Of a stretch of 39,568 nucleotides of DNA, positions 18,032-27,020 are shown one piece after another. Origin of the DNA: Hondaea fermentalgiana (Eukaryota; Sar; Bigyra; Thraustochytrida; Thraustochytriidae); the NCBI GenBank assembly GCA_014084085.1, contig NPFB01000011.1:167105-206672 (forward strand). The letters are read 5' to 3'. A program made the position numbers and the translations under genes. Each line of letters opens with the position of its first letter. The first letter of the stretch is position 1. The notes beneath the pieces are model-generated. The model saw only the letters and a list, made by a program, of their open reading frames with translations, did not search any database and was not told the DNA's origin.

Positions 18032-19231
18032 TTAGAGTTGCGAGCCAGGGGCAACGCGCTCAATGAGCGTGGCGTTGGCGGTGCCGCCACCCTCGCAGAT
18101 AGCCTGAACACCGTACTTGCCGTTGCGGCGCTCGAGCTCGTAGAGCAGAGTGGTCATGATCTTGACACCAGTGGCGCCAAGGGGATGTCCGAGAGCGCAT
18201 GCGCCGCCGTTGACATTGAGCTTGGCGGGGTCGGCGCCGAGCTTCTTGTACCAGGACACAGGGACCGGGGCAAAGGCCTCGTTGACTTCGTAGAGGTCGA
18301 TCTGGTCCATGGACATGTTGGCGCGCTTGAGGAGGTTCTCGGTGGCCGGGATGGGACCCTCGAGCATGATGACGGGGTCGGATCCGGCAAGGGCCATCTC
18401 GGTGATCTTGGCGCGGGGCTTGAGGCCGAGCTTGCGAAGACCGTTCTCGTTACAGATGAGAATGGCGGCAGCGCCGTCGCAGATCTGCGACGAGGTGGCG
18501 GCGGTGATAATACCCTCGGGGTCAAGGGTCTTGAGCTTGCCCATGGCCTCGAGCGAGACGTTGGCGCGGATGCCCTCGTCCTTGTCGTGGACGATCTCGT
18601 TGCCCTGCTTGTCCTTGCCCTTGACTGGGACGATCTCAGCCTTGAACTTGCCGGCCTCGGTGGCGGCAAGGCCACGGCGCTGCGACTCGTAGCCGAATTT
18701 GTCGAGTTCCTCGCGGGTGAGGCCGTGCTTCTTGGCGAGGAGCTCGGCGCCCTTGAACTGCGAGAACTGGACGCCGGGGCGCTTCTCCTGGATGCCCTTG
18801 GCCTCCGAGGCGAGGCCGCGGCCGGCCTTGATGCTGTCGATGACGTTGGCGCCGATGGGCACGTTGGTCATGGACTCGACGCCGCAGGCGATCACGCAGT
18901 CCTGGACGCCACTCATGACGGCCATGGCGGCAAAGTGGAGCGCCTGCTGGGAGCTGCCGCACTGGCGGTCCACGCTGACGCCGGGCACGGACTCGGGGAT
19001 CTTCTTGGACGCGAGGACGATCATGCGGCCGATGTTGCCGGCCTGCATGCCGACCTGGTCGACGCATCCGCAGATCACGTCATCGATGGCGGCGCCGTCG
19101 ATGCCGGTGCGGGTCACGAGCTCGTCGCACACGACGGCGCCGAGATCGGCCGCGTGCCACTCGCGCAGAGCGCCGTTCTTCTTGCCGCCGGCCGTGCGGC
19201 ACGCCTCCACGATGTACGCCGTATGGGGCAT
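18032..19231 (-). CDS. Thiolase (acetyl-CoA C-acetyltransferase / 3-ketoacyl-CoA thiolase)
   Basis: The 399-residue length is typical of thiolases. The nucleophilic cysteine is C91 in [11 protein letters not shown], the NEAF loop lies at 317-320, the catalytic histidine is H349 in [14 protein letters not shown], and the second cysteine is C379 in [11 protein letters not shown]. The CEGGGxAN version is what I associate with bacterial (actinobacterial and related) acyl-CoA thiolases; typical degradative eukaryotic enzymes have C-x-GGGxG. It condenses acetyl-CoA or cleaves 3-ketoacyl-CoA. There is no N-terminal targeting sequence. The C-terminus is -SQL, a weak variant of the PTS1 peroxisomal signal, so peroxisomal location is possible. 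The start codon has A at -3. Substrate chain length cannot be told. Confidence 0.93.
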   Translation of the reverse strand: MPHTAYIVEACRTAGGKKNGALREWHAADLGAVVCDELVTRTGIDGAAIDDVICGCVDQVGMQAGNIGRMIVLASKKIPESVPGVSVDRQCGSSQQALHFAAMAVMSGVQDCVIACGVESMTNVPIGANVIDSIKAGRGLASEAKGIQEKRPGVQFSQFKGAELLAKKHGLTREELDKFGYESQRRGLAATEAGKFKAEIVPVKGKDKQGNEIVHDKDEGIRANVSLEAMGKLKTLDPEGIITAATSSQICDGAAAILICNENGLRKLGLKPRAKITEMALAGSDPVIMLEGPIPATENLLKRANMSMDQIDLYEVNEAFAPVPVSWYKKLGADPAKLNVNGGACALGHPLGATGVKIMTTLLYELERRNGKYGVQAICEGGGTANATLIERVAPGSQL

Positions 19232-20259
19232 CTTCCTTCCCTGCTGCGCTGCTCCTCGCTCTCCCTGCCTGCTGCGCCTGCTGCGCCTGCTGCTCTCCTC
19301 CTCCCTCTCCTCTCCGCACTCGCTCGCGTTCGGGTTCTGCCCGCCGCCTCCCGCGCCCCTTCCTGCCGCTGGCGGACCGACCGCGCCCTGCGAGTCCGCC
19401 TCTCTGCATCCGCACCCGCATCCCTCCCTCCTGCATGCGCATGCTGCCGCCGGTCCCTCCCTCCTCCTGTCCTACGCGCCGCAGTCGTCCCCGGGGCAGA
19501 CTGACTGACTGACCTTCCTCTCCATGTGCCTGTGTCAGAGAGGAGCCGCGCGCGTGCCTTCTGCGCTGCCTGCTGTGCTCTGCGGAGAGCCTGCAGGAGC
19601 TGCAGCAGCAGCAGGCCGAGGCAGGAGTATCTTCGCCGCCGCCGCATCGGACACAGCCGCCGCGCCGCTGCTGCTGCTTCCGACCCGCGAGAACCCCGGG
19701 CGCCGCGGCGCTGCGCTGCGCCGCATGCGCTGCTGCGCGCGGCCCTGCGGCGAGGGAGGGAGAGGGAGGGGCGCCGGCCGCGACGACGGCCGGCGAGGAG
19801 GCGCGAGGCGCCGGGCGGGCAGCCGGCCGGCCAGCTGCGGCGCGTGCGAGGGCCGCTGTAGGACATAGAGCCGGGCGGGGACCCAGGGAGACTGTCGTGC
19901 GCCCGGCGGGCAGGGAGGGCGAGGGAGGGCCAAGCTTGGCTTCGGCGGACTGCCGGCAGCGGCGGCAGCGGCAGCGGCAGCAGCGGCAGCAGCGGCAGCA
20001 GCGATGCGACGCGGACGCATGCGCGATTTTGCTTTGGGCTTGAGAACTGCGCTGGAGGATTCTTTCTGGGTGTGTGGGAACGGGAGCTGGTGTCGAAGTC
20101 AGCCAGCGGAAGCGACCCCGTCGCTCGAGGATCGAGATTTTGTTGCATCAGCTAATGCCGATGACACATGCGACGGAAAGTTGACGTCGGAGCTCGAGCT
20201 TGTTTCTCTTTGGGCCTCGTCGAAGAACGAAGGTCAGGCTACGAGAATGATACTGGCAT
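19232..20259. promoter_or_regulatory. very GC-rich region upstream of the thiolase gene
   Basis: About 1 kb of extremely GC-rich DNA with CTGCG, CTCCCT and GCAGCG short repeats. Long frames on both strands are Arg/Ala/Pro-rich composition artefacts. It presumably carries the thiolase promoter. Confidence 0.4.
19955..20003. repeat. GCGGCA/GCAGCG hexanucleotide repeat
   Basis: An imperfect run of GGCAGC units at the edge of the GC-rich block; directly readable. Confidence 0.8.
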
Positions 20260-20309
20260 AAAGGAGGACTTGCTGCACGCCCATCTGTTTGCATTCATGT
20301 AGTACATGT

Positions 20310-20650
20310 GTAACATTTGATGTGCCAAGCTGCTGCTCCTTTCTGCACCCGGAGAACATATCCCGCAGTCAGTATGTGGTCGAGCCTTGTGACCTGCAGT
20401 TTCTTCGCGGCGGTTGGATTCAAGAATCGATTGCAAACTCTTTCAGACTTTTGGCCGAAATGAGCCTTCATGGTGCATCGTCGTTCACAATGTAGCAAAT
20501 GCGCAAGATTCAATGTACAGAGCAGGTTTCTCAAGCTACTGCTTCTTCCTGCATCCGGAGAACATCTTTCATAATCAGAACATGATCAACCTGCAACTTC
20601 TCCGCGGCTGTCAGAGCAAGAGATCGATTGTGGTCATTTCAAACTTTTGA
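20310..20650. repeat. two diverged tandem copies of a ~115-200-bp unit
   Basis: Copy A (~20328-20455) and copy B (~20536-20648) share an ordered series of blocks: GCTxCTxCTTxCTGCAxCCGGAGAACAT, TGCARYTTCTYCGCGGC, and ATCGATTG followed by a CAxACTTTT-like block. Spacing is maintained. Each is preceded by a similar TGTAGxAxATGxGxAA segment. Neither copy keeps a consistent open frame, so this looks like decayed non-coding repeat, probably from a mobile element. Confidence 0.6.
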
Positions 20651-21217
20651 GCGCTCTCGTAAACAGAGCGACAACGCCCTCATCAGGCAAGTGAAAGGTT
20701 GCAATGCCGCCCGTCTCAAGAGTCATATAATGCATCGGACTCGCCGCCCCCAACCAAGAACAACGCAAAACAGAGAGCAGCGTTTTTTTCAATCTGGATG
20801 GCACAATGCTTGGCTCGCTGCGTCGAGAGGTTCAGGAATTCAAGCCGCAGTCGCCGTAGCAGATCAGTGATCATCGGCGAGGAAATCGCGAGGTTGGACG
20901 GGAGAGTGAAACCCCATGATCTCAATGCTTTCACGAGGTGATCGAAGCTTGAGTCTACGCGTCAAAGAGATACATAAAGTCTCACGGGTGAACCGCTCAC
21001 TCGAAGTCCCCTGCAACTTTGCCAAGGCAAGCATCTTGCGCTCCAACGTGTAGAAATTGACGACTACGAAGTCGCCATACGCCATCTTGCTCTTGCTCTT
21101 GCACTCACTCATGCGAAAGCCTCCAAGAAGCCGCAAGCTGATGAATGCGTTTATTTACATGGCAATCCTGAAACTTCCCAAGCGGGGAGCTCAGCCATAG
21201 AGAGGTATCAAGTCTTA
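20651..21217. other. region flanking the transposase remnant
   Basis: No recognised gene. A minus-strand frame of up to 90 residues (20864-21136, internal MAYGDFVVVNFYTLERKM) lies downstream of the transposase remnant on its strand. It could be a scrap of the same element or chance. Confidence 0.3.
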
Positions 21218-22510
21218 TTAGCAGTTTATCGCCCTCGTCGATAACCGGCATCGCTTTGATGCGCAATCCTCAATGTTCGATACGCCACCCCCATTTTCTT
21301 TTTGTTCGCTTCGCCAAATGCACGACGCTGAAATTGGGAAGTGTTGGGCCAATTGGAGTGTAAGATGTTGGCGTCGTGCCTGTCTTGGCTTAGTTGCTCG
21401 GTCTCTCATGGATGAGTCCGAACTGCTCACAGGGTAAATGTGCGCCGGCCGTGATATCGTCATTGAATGCTGCCAACTGTTTTCGAGTACGCCGTCGGTC
21501 GAAACGCTCTCGTGGATGCAGTAGTTGTGCAGGGCCGCAGCAGCGTTCATCAAATTTTTGCAGTTTTCAAAACACTCCAAGAGCACGGGTTCTCGGGACA
21601 AGTGCCATTTGTTTTCAAAGATGCCGGATGCGAACACGACTGCCGACGTCAAATTGGACGCCGCAATATCAAAAACTCTTGCTTGGTAGTGGTGACACCT
21701 TCGTAACGACGGTCCTGCCGAAAAGGTACCATGACGTAATCATCAAGTACATAGCCAGAATCGCCGATAAACCAGGAATCCCCGAACTCAGGCCTACATC
21801 CCTGAAACCAACGTCCAAGAGAAGAGATGCTGAACGTGAGAACATCATGAGTGCCCCCCCCCCCCCCCCCCCCCTTCCTTTGAACATCAGGCATCGTGAA
21901 GCGCATACGGGCATCAACACATGCCTGAACATGTACTGCAGGCGTGCGTATGCCTCGATCATTTGCGACTGCAATGTGACTATCAACCTCAAGCAGCATC
22001 CTATCCAGAGCGCCTATGCAGCCTTTCATAGTCTTGATGCCACGAGCTTCCTCAAAAGCGAGCCTGTTGAATCCATCGGCCAGCTTTGAGCGTTTTACGA
22101 CAGTACCAGGTACGAAGAGGTGCCTCCGTTCACAAACAATGTTCCGCGCCTCAGCTACATTACGAATAGCACATGATGTGCTGCTGCTCATGAGGAGACT
22201 GATTGTGGACCAGTCGTGTCCTGCGCAATACAAAATGAGACATGCAATGATGCAGATCGGCTCACAGAAGCCTCTCCCAGCACCTGACTTCTTTTTACGC
22301 ATAATCAGGAATTAGAAATCGGCGTTTTCGGTCAGCTTTCCAAAAAAACTTTCAACATGCTTTGGCCTCATGCAAAACATGCCATAGAACATCTGTCCCA
22401 TGCAGAAGGATGAGAGTTTTTCCTCAGCCGGCACGAACAAGGCAATGATGTCGTGCACAGTTCCTCTATCCGCAGAAGAGCAAGGGCAGCATTCTGATAA
22501 GCGTCGCTTC
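21218..22510 (-). pseudogene. PIF/Harbinger transposase pseudogene (DDE_Tnp_4 superfamily)
   Basis: Reading 5' to 3' on the minus strand: an N-terminal helical part ending FFGKLTENADF, an in-frame TAA at 22312-22314, then the core (~21652-22302) with GCIGALDRML (first acidic position), VHVQACVDARMRFT, THDVLTFSISSLGRW and WFIGDSGYVLDDY, which match the DDE_Tnp_4 order. The frame is lost near 21650. The C-terminal part resumes in another frame with SGIFENKW and ALHNYC, equivalent to the family's AFGxxKxRW and xLHNxC. The acidic residue expected before AFG is not seen. A 21-base G/C run encodes seven glycines before THD. The stop, frameshift and upstream frame changes make it inactive. Confidence 0.8.
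21854..21874. repeat. C21 homopolymer inside the transposase remnant
   Basis: A 21-base poly-C run on the + strand. Read on the minus strand it is seven glycine codons just before the conserved THD of the transposase. The length may be uncertain in the assembly. Confidence 0.85.
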
Positions 22511-22519
22511 GCTTTATCT

Positions 22520-22999
22520 CCAGCATGGCTTGTTCTCGGGCCTTGTTCTCTTTACGGTCTTGTTCTCTGAGTCGGTCAAGAGAATGTCAAATAGCCGTCT
22601 TAGTGAGTCATCTTTGGTTTCAGCCGGTGAAAAGCTGCAATATCCCTGGCTTGAAACACAGACTTGGACTCTTCGAGAACACAGTGAAGAGCAGCGGCAA
22701 CTTCTTCTGACGACTCCAGCAAGGCCAAGCTCGCCTCTAGGCTGGTTGCAAGGTTGGCAAGGCCTTCTTCTTCTTTTTTAACAGGAAAGTCATCTTCGAA
22801 AAGCAAGCTGGGCATTTCGTTTGACAATCGGTGCGCTCCGAAACTTGAGTTCACGGCACAAATGATCTGCTCGAGCTCTGCTATATCCTTCTCGTCCTCT
22901 GGCGCGAGGCGTCTCGTGGGCGAGCGTCTTGTGGGCAAGCGCCACGACCCAACGCATCTGTCTGGACGTCAACGCTGTCCCGACACGAACCAACGCCAA
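22520..22999 (-). pseudogene. frameshifted N-terminal coding remnant upstream of the transposase
   Basis: Protein-like segments occur in changing frames: LTSRQMRWVVALAHK (~22950), then EDEKDIAELEQIICAVNSSFG through FQARDIAAFHRLKPK (22600-22900), then DDSLRRLFDILLTD, then a coiled-coil-like stretch with LREQDRKENKAREQAM and YQNAALALLRIE (~22480-22580). Their order suggests one decayed protein, perhaps the N-terminus of the transposase or the element's second, DNA-binding ORF. No family is recognised. Frame changes are seen directly; joining them is inference. Confidence 0.5.
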
Positions 23000-23157
23000 C
23001 AGAGAGGTACTTGCTTAGGGTCAGTCCGCGCGCTACGTTCGCCAGCGCGTGATAGAAAGTCGCCCTGGCGCAACAGTCGTCCGCACGCGCGTTATCAATC
23101 TAACCAAATGCTTTCCGGCCTTGACCTCCGGTCGAAACTTGTTTGACCTTGCCCTTC

Positions 23158-24069
23158 TTAGCTTAGTTCACTGGTCAAAAGAGCGGGCTGCAGCTGCTGA
23201 TCCTGGTGCTGCTGATCTTGGTGCTGGCTTGGGTGCTGCAGATGCGAGTGGTCGGGTTCGCGGGGTCGCTTGCGACTCGCGTGCGCTGCGAACATTGCAG
23301 AGGCGGGGATGGCAAGGGCTTCGGGGACCATAAAGGTAAAATCCTGCGCGCGGTCTCCGTCCTGCACAACGTCGCCGCCGTGCCGACGCTGAAAAGGGCT
23401 ACCATTGATGGCGTCCGGGTTTCGACAGGGTGCGAGATTCAAGACGCCATCCCAGACGTCCTCGATCTCGCGGGCGTGCCAAACCTCGAAGCAGGAGCGC
23501 CCGCCCCACATTTGCTTTGGTTGGCAGCACAACGGAGTTCGAAGACAACTCACGCACCAGAACTTGGTGCAAGGTGGCGTGCGCTTGGTATGCTGCTCCA
23601 AAGGGTGGTTTTCGCACTTGGCGCAGCACAGCAAACAAGGTAGACCATCGCGCTTGTGCTTGCGGCTCGTCGCCTCCGAAGTCTCCATGCGAATGGGCGG
23701 GTGCCGCACGCCCCGAACATGGCTCAGCCGCAAAAATACAAGCATCCGGTCGAACCTGTAGAGCTCGAGCACCTTGGACATTGAGCCCTTTTCACGCGCG
23801 TTCGCTACACGCGCTATACTTTCCCGCAAGAGTTCTGCCTGGCCTTCGTTATGACCGGGATCCCACGCTTCGTTGTCAAAGAGTAGCTGTACGGGTTCCA
23901 GCGCTGATCTTCGCGGGCCTAGCGCCCGTGCGACCCCTCGACCACCTTGCTGCTGTTCCTGCTGCTGGTCTTGCTGCTCGAGCTGTTCAGGAGCCTGCTC
24001 TTCAACTTGTCCCTGCAGATCTTGCGACGCTGGCAAAGCCGTTTGAAGCAAACTTGCCGCAGACTCCAT
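23158..24069 (-). CDS. Protein with piggyBac-like C-terminal zinc ribbon
   Basis: About 303 residues from the ATG at 24069; upstream codons in frame include no ATG. The N-terminal part has a Gln-rich segment, then a helical region (~60-120). A cysteine cluster follows (ATG numbering): C145-x2-C148, C167-x4-C172-x2-C175, then PLC at 181 and CFEVWH at 193-198. The series CxxC...CxxC-x-x-x-PLC...CF-x-x-[YW]H is typical of the cysteine-rich zinc ribbon at the C-terminus of piggyBac-type transposases. No DDD catalytic domain is present. The last ~80 residues are unrelated and end in a His/Gln-rich tail. It may be a domesticated transposon fragment or an independent zinc-binding protein; function unknown. 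It is intact, unlike the neighbouring remnant. Confidence 0.6.
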   Translation of the reverse strand: MESAASLLQTALPASQDLQGQVEEQAPEQLEQQDQQQEQQQGGRGVARALGPRRSALEPVQLLFDNEAWDPGHNEGQAELLRESIARVANAREKGSMSKVLELYRFDRMLVFLRLSHVRGVRHPPIRMETSEATSRKHKRDGLPCLLCCAKCENHPLEQHTKRTPPCTKFWCVSCLRTPLCCQPKQMWGGRSCFEVWHAREIEDVWDGVLNLAPCRNPDAINGSPFQRRHGGDVVQDGDRAQDFTFMVPEALAIPASAMFAAHASRKRPREPDHSHLQHPSQHQDQQHQDQQLQPALLTSELS

Positions 24070-24416
24070 CTTCTTCTTGTCGTAAACGTCGTCGTCGTCG
24101 TCGTCGTGCTCGGTCACCACCGCCTCGCCACCCGCGGGTTCGCCTTCTCCTATCCGACGGCACGTCGCTTGGGCTCGTCCAGCTGCTACACCGTTGACTT
24201 TCCCACGCCAAAGCCAAAAGTTAAGCTAAACCATCGTCGAGGTGGACGATCTTCGTGGCTGAGCTTACCAACTTGCGCGTCTTTGGTGCTCATTCTCGCT
24301 TCTGACCCATTCGCTCGCTCACTCGCTCAATCGCTCTCACGAGCATCTCCCGCAAAGGCCAGCTCCGAGTCGGACGCGTGACGCAAGGTCTCCATTAATC
24401 TGCACGCAACGTCATC
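24070..24416. promoter_or_regulatory. divergent promoter region
   Basis: A 347-bp gap between divergent start codons at 24069 (-) and 24417 (+). It contains a GTC/GAC-rich run (~24088-24108) and a TCGCTCAC-type repeat. The minus frame stays open through much of it but lacks an ATG. Confidence 0.4.
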
Positions 24417-24986
24417 ATGGCTGTAGGCAAGGCCCTCGCCGCGCTCGTTGCCGGCCACGCTGCCGCGACGGTCGTCTCCGTGCGCGGGGGGCTCACGGCG
24501 AGCTCGCCCGCGACGGACGAACAGCAAAGTGGCGCGGACGGCTTTGTGCCAGCCAAAGCCGCAGACGCAGAGCTCGTGCGGCTCGCCAAGCTCGAAACGG
24601 AGCTGTACCGGGGCCAGCCCCGCTGGCCACGAATCGGCACATCATACGCCGCAGATTGTGCGCTCGAGACGCCCCTGATTGCTGTACAGGGAGAGCAAGC
24701 TGTAACGAGGTGCGCCAAATTTTGGGCCTCGCTCAAGCCCGTCCAACTCGCGCACCGCGAGGAATATGCTCTCGACGGCAAAAGTTTCCGCGTCTTCTTG
24801 TCCACAGAGGTCTCTCTCCTTTCAAGGACCTTTCTCATTCCGAGTTGCGTTGAAATTGAACTCGATGATGCTGGACGTGTAGCGCGCCACCAAGAAACGT
24901 GGCACGGCAACCAGCTTGTTCCTGAGCTTCACATTGTACGCCAAATCAATGGTTGGATTCTTGAAAATCTCTTTGCACCCAAGTGA
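24417..24986 (+). CDS. NTF2-like / SnoaL-like domain protein
   Basis: A 189-residue frame from an ATG. The first ~25 residues (MAVGKALAALVAGHAAATVVSVRGG) are Ala/Val-rich and may be a targeting or signal sequence. Residues ~60-185 have the layout of an NTF2-like cone fold: a helix, YAADCALETPL (the position where such folds have Y-x-D-D-x-x-F-x-D-P), a second helix before FWASL, and C-terminal strands including VFLSTEVSLLSRTFLIPSCVEIELDDAGRV and ARHQETWHG. This resembles the SnoaL-like or DUF2358-type proteins of algae and plants. The substrate, if any, is unknown. Confidence 0.65.
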   Translation: MAVGKALAALVAGHAAATVVSVRGGLTASSPATDEQQSGADGFVPAKAADAELVRLAKLETELYRGQPRWPRIGTSYAADCALETPLIAVQGEQAVTRCAKFWASLKPVQLAHREEYALDGKSFRVFLSTEVSLLSRTFLIPSCVEIELDDAGRVARHQETWHGNQLVPELHIVRQINGWILENLFAPK

Positions 24987-25374
24987 ACGACGCACGTTCG
25001 CGTCATACTTCGTTTTGCTCTGGCGGAAAAGATCGTCACGTCAAGTAGACATCAATGACAAGGGAACTTGATCTAGCTCTACTGACACACGCAAACCTTT
25101 CCGTCTTCAAAGCTTGCTAGCCCATGCATGACAAAATTCACAAATACCGTGGTGCGAAATCCAGAATTGTAGGTGCAGACCGAGACGGATGAAATGTCCT
25201 GTGACAAAAGTAGCAGGTTAACCTTTTCCGATCTGATGGACCAGACATTCAAGGGGGTAAATTGGCCTTTTCGCAAAGGGTCTCATGATACTCCGTCACG
25301 CAGAAAGTCTCTTACTTCTTCTTATTAATCTTCAGATCCAAAGTTTGCCAACGTAATTAAGCGCCGAATATGCC
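24987..25374. other. convergent 3' intergenic region
   Basis: 388 bp between convergent genes. A minus-strand 65-residue frame without an ATG (25079-25276) ends in GKVCVCQ, faintly like the VCVC of the neighbouring cysteine-rich proteins, but there is no other support for a gene. Confidence 0.35.
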
Positions 25375-26784
25375 TCAAATGTCGTCTTCGCTATCGTTGT
25401 ATGATGCATCATCATCATCATCATCGTCGTCTTCTCCTTCTTCCTCGTCCTCATCTTTTTGGCTGGAACCTTTCGCTTCTCCGAGACGCACGCTCTTGTA
25501 GGCATTTGTATGTTCCAGTAAGGATTCTGAGACAATATTGTTGCCGCTACCGCCGCTGCTGCTGCCGGCGCCAAGCGTGCTTGCCTGGTGACTCGCTCCG
25601 AGTTCCGGTAATCCTGTTTTCTTGCTCGTCGCTGCTCCGGAGGAAACTGCACCCGTGCTTGCAAACGTCATGAGACGCGAGACACCACTTTCAGTACTTG
25701 CAGCTTGAAGCGGATCCTGCTCCGAGTTCCGCGATGTCCCGGCTCTCCACTTTGGCGAGGTTGATGTCTCATTTCTTCGAGGTTCGCGACGTGCTGGCGC
25801 CTTCACTAAGAGCCGCTCGCTCTCGTAAAGATGTCCTCCGCCAACGCGCTCTTTCGGAGACCCAACTTGCCTCTTGCGTTGTCGTCGTCGATGCTCTGGC
25901 GGCGAGGGAATTTCGGCGGGTGGAATTTTTCGGAGCGTGTACGGTGATACATGCGGCTTGTCTTCTTTAATGTTAACCTGAACCGACTTGCTCGCCATCG
26001 ACCACGGCTTGGGCTCGCTTTTGACCTCGCTCGACTCCACAATCTCTTTTTCCTTTTTATTATTGAGCTCTTTACGAGCTTGGCTCGCAATAAGAGCGGC
26101 AACGAGTGCATTGCCTACGCCCATGGCGGCTCGTGCTTGAGCAGAGACCGAGTTGTCGTTTGTACTCGTTTCCGCAGGTTCGCTTTCTGACGGAGACGCT
26201 GTCGGGCCCTCCGTTTCCATTTGGAAAGGTTCTTTTGTGGGTTGAAATGTCGGTGTATCAGATGTCTGCTCGGTCGGGCCCTCGGTAGGTGCGTCTGATG
26301 ACGCGTCGGGCAGCATCGTTGTGGGCGCTCCGGTAGAATTTCCTTCGCAAGCAATGGGTGCCGTTCGCTCGATTCTCGTGCCGCACACGCAAACTTGCTT
26401 TGGAGCACCACACCCAAGGCCGCAAGTCACTGGACAGAGAGCACCCATTAGCGTAGGAAGACTGCTGCACATGCCAACCTCATCGGCCTCTTGGCAATTT
26501 TCCACGGGAAGTTCTTCGAAAATTTTATCCAATGTTGTATCCGCACAAACCCCTTTGCACAGACCACATGCGCGCGGGCAAAAGGTTTCCACTGCGTTTT
26601 TCTGTAAGACGTCGCACCCGCCCACTTCGTAGAGACTTGCGCACGAATCAACACCAACCAAGAGCCCATTCACGAGTGCCGCAATACCTTCGTCATCATC
26701 GGCGCCGTTTGTGTGGCACTCAACCTCGGCGTGCGACAAGCTCGTTGCGCATGCAAACGCAAGCAAAGCGCTTGCTATCTTCAT
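25375..26784 (-). CDS. Secreted ShK-like cysteine-rich protein with mucin-like and acidic regions
   Basis: 469 residues. A clear signal peptide (MKIASALLAFACATSLSHA) is followed by two ShK-like modules at ~23-76 and ~80-126, each with the pattern C...C...C...CPxxCGxxC, the second ending with VCVC at 131-134. Residues ~150-212 are Thr/Pro/Ser/Glu-rich and mucin-like (likely O-glycosylated). A short hydrophobic segment (~219-235) could be a weak membrane helix. The rest is basic, then Gly/Ser-rich, and ends with an acidic tail (runs of Glu and Asp). It is probably a cell-surface or secreted protein; the partner is unknown. Its ShK-like region is clearly related to that of the divergently transcribed neighbour. 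Confidence 0.75.
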   Translation of the reverse strand: MKIASALLAFACATSLSHAEVECHTNGADDDEGIAALVNGLLVGVDSCASLYEVGGCDVLQKNAVETFCPRACGLCKGVCADTTLDKIFEELPVENCQEADEVGMCSSLPTLMGALCPVTCGLGCGAPKQVCVCGTRIERTAPIACEGNSTGAPTTMLPDASSDAPTEGPTEQTSDTPTFQPTKEPFQMETEGPTASPSESEPAETSTNDNSVSAQARAAMGVGNALVAALIASQARKELNNKKEKEIVESSEVKSEPKPWSMASKSVQVNIKEDKPHVSPYTLRKIPPAEIPSPPEHRRRQRKRQVGSPKERVGGGHLYESERLLVKAPARREPRRNETSTSPKWRAGTSRNSEQDPLQAASTESGVSRLMTFASTGAVSSGAATSKKTGLPELGASHQASTLGAGSSSGGSGNNIVSESLLEHTNAYKSVRLGEAKGSSQKDEDEEEGEDDDDDDDDASYNDSEDDI

Positions 26785-27020
26785 TGCGCAATGTCTTCTC
26801 AGCTTTGTTCTCTGGCGGCATCGCCCGCAAGCAATGAGTCGCCCAATCAGCCATCTTGCAGCAGGCTCGTGCCGCGGCCCCGAATTTCGTAACGGTCATC
26901 GTCCCCATAAAGAAAATATGTGGAACTCTTCGCATGTTGTATGAGCGCTGCCTTGGCATCAGGAGCGCAGGCGGGCGCGCGCCCTCATTGATTGAAGCAA
27001 AGCGCAAAGAAAGCAGAACT
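26785..27020. promoter_or_regulatory. shared divergent promoter of the two ShK-like genes
   Basis: Only 236 bp separate the two start codons, so a bidirectional promoter is likely. An upstream in-frame stretch before the second gene lacks an ATG and is treated as leader. No TATA box is obvious. Confidence 0.5.

Larger units (their letters stand above)
21218..22938 (-). mobile_element. decayed PIF/Harbinger-type DNA transposon
   Basis: The minus strand carries broken fragments of a HARBI1/DDE_Tnp_4-like transposase in at least three frames, preceded by fragments of an N-terminal coding region in further frames (about 22400-22938). Terminal inverted repeats and target-site duplications were not found by eye, so the boundaries are minimal. 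Confidence 0.7.

Noticed and set aside
18038..19504. A 488-residue open frame antisense to the thiolase gene
   Set aside because: It mirrors the thiolase codon by codon; strong GC third-position bias removes stops on the opposite strand. Its product is Gly/Leu/Ala/Asp-rich with no family resemblance.
19114..20148. A 344-residue minus-strand frame across the thiolase start and upstream region
   Set aside because: It is Arg/Ala/Pro-rich low complexity, overlaps the thiolase in another frame and lies in extremely GC-rich DNA where open frames arise by chance.
20004..20261. An 85-residue plus-strand frame from an ATG
   Set aside because: Short, compositionally unremarkable, with no family match, and at the edge of a GC-rich repeat block.
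20864..21136. A 90-residue minus-strand frame after the transposase remnant
   Set aside because: It could be a piece of the element, but there is no recognised motif, so it is not called as a gene.
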